A DNA stretch of 15,252 nucleotides from DASUME01 sp038257655. Lineage in GTDB: Bacteria; Myxococcota_A; Polyangia; Polyangiales; DASUME01. The position numbers and the translations under genes are program-made. A model generated the notes under the pieces. That model ran no database searches. It saw only the letters and a program-made list of their open reading frames with translations, and was not told the DNA's origin. The DNA is taken from contig JBBSJC010000152.1 of assembly GCA_038257655.1 (NCBI GenBank), forward strand, positions 1 to 15,252, in the 5' to 3' direction. Below are positions 13,976 through 15,252 of the stretch, piece after piece (the first letter of the stretch is position 1; each line of letters starts with the position of its first letter).

Positions 13976-14893
13976 TTAGAGGCTCTTCTTGCCCCCGCCT
14001 ACGCCTTGGTCTGCCTCGTCGGCGTCGTCCGCTTCGGCCAAGCCAGGGGCCTGGCCCGGCGCGCCTCCCATCAGCTGCTCGGCCATGCTCATCAGAAGAC
14101 CCGGATCACTCGCTAGCTGCGCTTGCACCTGCGACATCAGCTGCGCGAAGGCGGGCGAATCGATGTCGACACCCGCGCCACCGAGCATGGCTGCAAGAGC
14201 GGGAGACTCCGCCGCGATACCCAGCTTAGCCAGCATATCCTCGACCCCCGGTGCATCACCATCAGGCTGGGCAGCCTGCGAGGGCGCGACGCTGCCGGCT
14301 TCCCCAAATGGATGAATGTCTTCGATGGCCGCGGCTTCCAGCGACGGCGTCATCAAGCCTGCTTGCAAGGCGCTCTTTTCCAGATCGGCCGCGAGCCCCG
14401 CCAGCTGCGGGTTCGTCTGCATGAGCGTCTGCAAGCCCATGCTCGCTTGCTGCAGGGCGCCCATGTCGCCGCGCGTCGCGGCCTGCGTGAGCGAGTCAAG
14501 AAGGCCGCTTGGAAGCTGGCCCAGCATGCTGCCCAAAGCCGCTTCAAAGCCGGCGGGCATGCCAAGGGAAGCCGCGGACGACTCGTCAGGTAGACTCCCC
14601 CACATGCCGCCCTCGCCGACTTCGGCAACGACCGCGGCGTAGTTGCGCGCCTTGGGCGCAGCTACATCGGGGATGAAAAAGATGCCTCGCGGATCGGCAT
14701 GCGCATCGAGCGCCTCGCCGAGGATGCCGCGTACGCCGCGGGCGAGCTCCTCCGGCTCAGCGCTGAAGCCGAGGCCCGTATGAAGAAGCACCGCGTCGTC
14801 GATCCGCTGCACGCGCAGCCTTTTGTCTACCGGAGGCTCTGCCGGAAGTTGTAAATCCGCGATGGAAAGCAGGGCGATAGCTTGAATGGCCAT
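13976..14893 (-). CDS. Hypothetical protein, Met/Gln/Ala-rich helical C-terminus
   Basis: 305 aa, family not recognised. Residues about 1-105 look like an alpha/beta domain (AIALLSIADLQLP, DDAVLLHTGLGFS, RGIFFIPDVAAPK, YAAVVAEVGEGG). Residues about 110-290 are amphipathic helices rich in Met, Gln, Ala and Leu, with recurring phrases such as GALQQASMGLQTLMQTNPQL, AALGSMLGQLPSGLLD and LMSQVQAQLASDPGLLMSMAEQLM. These resemble STI1/ubiquilin-type repeats in composition, but I would not claim homology. The C-terminus is acidic then GGGKKSL. No signal peptide or membrane helix. No Shine-Dalgarno precedes ATG 14893; instead a promoter-like pair sits so that transcription would begin at the ATG. Probably a soluble interaction protein. 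Confidence 0.7.
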   Translation of the reverse strand: MAIQAIALLSIADLQLPAEPPVDKRLRVQRIDDAVLLHTGLGFSAEPEELARGVRGILGEALDAHADPRGIFFIPDVAAPKARNYAAVVAEVGEGGMWGSLPDESSAASLGMPAGFEAALGSMLGQLPSGLLDSLTQAATRGDMGALQQASMGLQTLMQTNPQLAGLAADLEKSALQAGLMTPSLEAAAIEDIHPFGEAGSVAPSQAAQPDGDAPGVEDMLAKLGIAAESPALAAMLGGAGVDIDSPAFAQLMSQVQAQLASDPGLLMSMAEQLMGGAPGQAPGLAEADDADEADQGVGGGKKSL

Positions 14894-14899
14894 GTCATC

Positions 14900-14927
14900 G
14901 GTCTAAGCCCAGCCGCAAGGCAGTCAA
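14900..14927 (-). promoter_or_regulatory. Putative leaderless promoter of the Met/Gln-rich protein gene
   Basis: Read on the minus strand, TTGACT (14927-14922) and TAGACC (14905-14900) are spaced 16 bp. Six nt separate the -10 box from the ATG at 14893, so transcription would start at or next to the A of ATG. This fits the absence of a Shine-Dalgarno. The -10 match is weak. Confidence 0.35.
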
Positions 14928-14996
14928 GGCGCAGCATCGGCTTTGCTCGAACGGTTCCACACCCATGCCCTGGCAATGCGCCTTTGTCTCGCACCT

Positions 14997-15025
14997 GGGG
15001 CTCCGCGCTCTCGTGCGGAGGCCCC
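14997..15025. repeat. GC-rich hairpin
   Basis: GGGGCTCCGC (14997-15006) pairs with GCGGAG plus CCCC (15015-15025) with a single bulged G and an 8-nt loop. It lies between the 24-bp palindrome and the start of the Met/Gln-rich gene. No T-tract follows on either strand, so a terminator role is uncertain. Confidence 0.5.
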
Positions 15026-15042
15026 GTGTTGGTGCCCCCTAC

Positions 15043-15066
15043 TAAGGCATCGTGCACGATGCCTTA
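15043..15066. repeat. Perfect 24-bp palindrome
   Basis: The half TAAGGCATCGTG (15043-15054) is followed directly by its exact reverse complement, with no spacer. On the minus strand the last three bases read are the TAA stop of the transposase-like frame. It could be a dimer-binding operator, a stem-loop that ends transcription, or a junction/target of the mobile element. Confidence 0.8.
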
Positions 15067-15252
15067 AGAACTGTCGATCAATCGGAATTTCGCTCTCGTC
15101 CAAGAAACGTGGCCCAAGGCCGCGACTGCCAGGAGGGCTTCTCGGGCGGTGGGGCGGTCGGAGAGCTTTCGTGGTCCGAGCGCACGAAGGACCTCGAGCT
15201 GTGCTGGTCTTAGAACGTCAGTCGCAGACACGTCCGGGGTATCTCGCGCGCG
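15064..15252 (-). pseudogene. Tn5/IS4-like transposase, degenerate C-terminal end (cut by window edge)
   Basis: An open frame of 62 codons entering from the right edge, ending TAA. The core LRPAQLEVLRALGPRK followed by PTAREALLAVAALG resembles the C-terminal dimerisation region of Tn5-type transposases, where the usual continuation is GGFLGR(K)xDGEPGWxxLWRG. Here the main frame reads HVSWTRAKF and stops, while a +1 shift reads FLGRERNSD and then also stops. The end is therefore both frameshifted and truncated before the EPGW motif. It is a remnant of an insertion sequence rather than an active copy. The catalytic DDE domain lies outside the window. The similarity is from memory of the family pattern. 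Confidence 0.55.

Noticed and set aside
1..15252. tRNA, rRNA, CRISPR array, phage or defence island
   Set aside because: Reading both strands showed no cloverleaf with a T-loop, no regularly spaced repeats with unique spacers and no phage structural or defence-system genes. The ADP-ribosylglycohydrolase-like fragment alone is not enough to call a toxin-antitoxin system.

Overview
The window looks like chromosomal DNA from a high-GC, predatory or saprophytic Gram-negative bacterium, most likely a myxobacterium (Myxococcota, formerly Deltaproteobacteria). The evidence is indirect. It includes a Hanks-type serine/threonine kinase without a transmembrane segment, several secreted lipoproteins with long Gly/Thr-rich or Pro-rich linkers, a lipoprotein cellulase joined to a CBM2-like module, a large parallel beta-helix lipoprotein, and alanine/arginine-rich hypothetical proteins in loosely packed, mostly monocistronic genes. 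No species can be named from the sequence alone.

Layout, left to right. At 1-543 (minus) is the N-terminal part of a 3beta-HSD/NAD-dependent epimerase family protein, cut by the window edge. It diverges from 806-2293 (plus), a GH5 subfamily-5-like endoglucanase lipoprotein with a C-terminal CBM2-like module. The leader of that gene carries a CRP-type palindrome (736-751). Convergent to the cellulase is a decayed, frameshifted outer-membrane beta-barrel remnant (about 2362-2669, minus). A Ser/Thr protein kinase follows (2738-3922, plus), then a 635-base stretch without a convincing gene, then a 664-aa beta-helix lipoprotein (4558-6552, plus) with a good terminator hairpin at 6616-6646.

The middle holds genes of unknown function: a protein with a possible receiver-like N-domain and a basic linker (6919-7881, plus), a protein with both a lipobox and a transmembrane helix (7907-8818, minus), and a lipoprotein with eight cysteines in its C-terminal domain (8905-9786, minus). 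Next is an alpha/beta hydrolase with a complete Ser-Asp-His triad (10049-11248, minus). It diverges from a lipoprotein-type PrxQ/BCP peroxiredoxin (11615-12148, plus) and a DUF1993 protein (12409-12927, plus).

The right end is on the minus strand. It has a short protein matching only the C-terminal half of the ADP-ribosylglycohydrolase fold (12958-13425), a small hydrophilic protein whose frame continues coherently past an in-frame TGA (13643-13918, continuing to 13565), and a 305-aa Met/Gln/Ala-rich protein with a possible leaderless promoter (13976-14893). The window ends in a degenerate 3' end of a Tn5/IS4-like transposase (15064-15252) whose stop codon lies in a perfect 24-bp palindrome.

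How the genes fit together: the cellulase, the beta-helix lipoprotein, the Cys-rich lipoprotein and the lipoprotein peroxiredoxin all act outside the cytoplasm and suggest surface polysaccharide handling and envelope maintenance. There is no long operon and no convincing defence or biosynthetic cluster. The more unusual content is decayed or partial genes (beta-barrel remnant, half ADP-ribosylglycohydrolase, TGA-interrupted gene, transposase tail) and a few sharp regulatory-looking palindromes.
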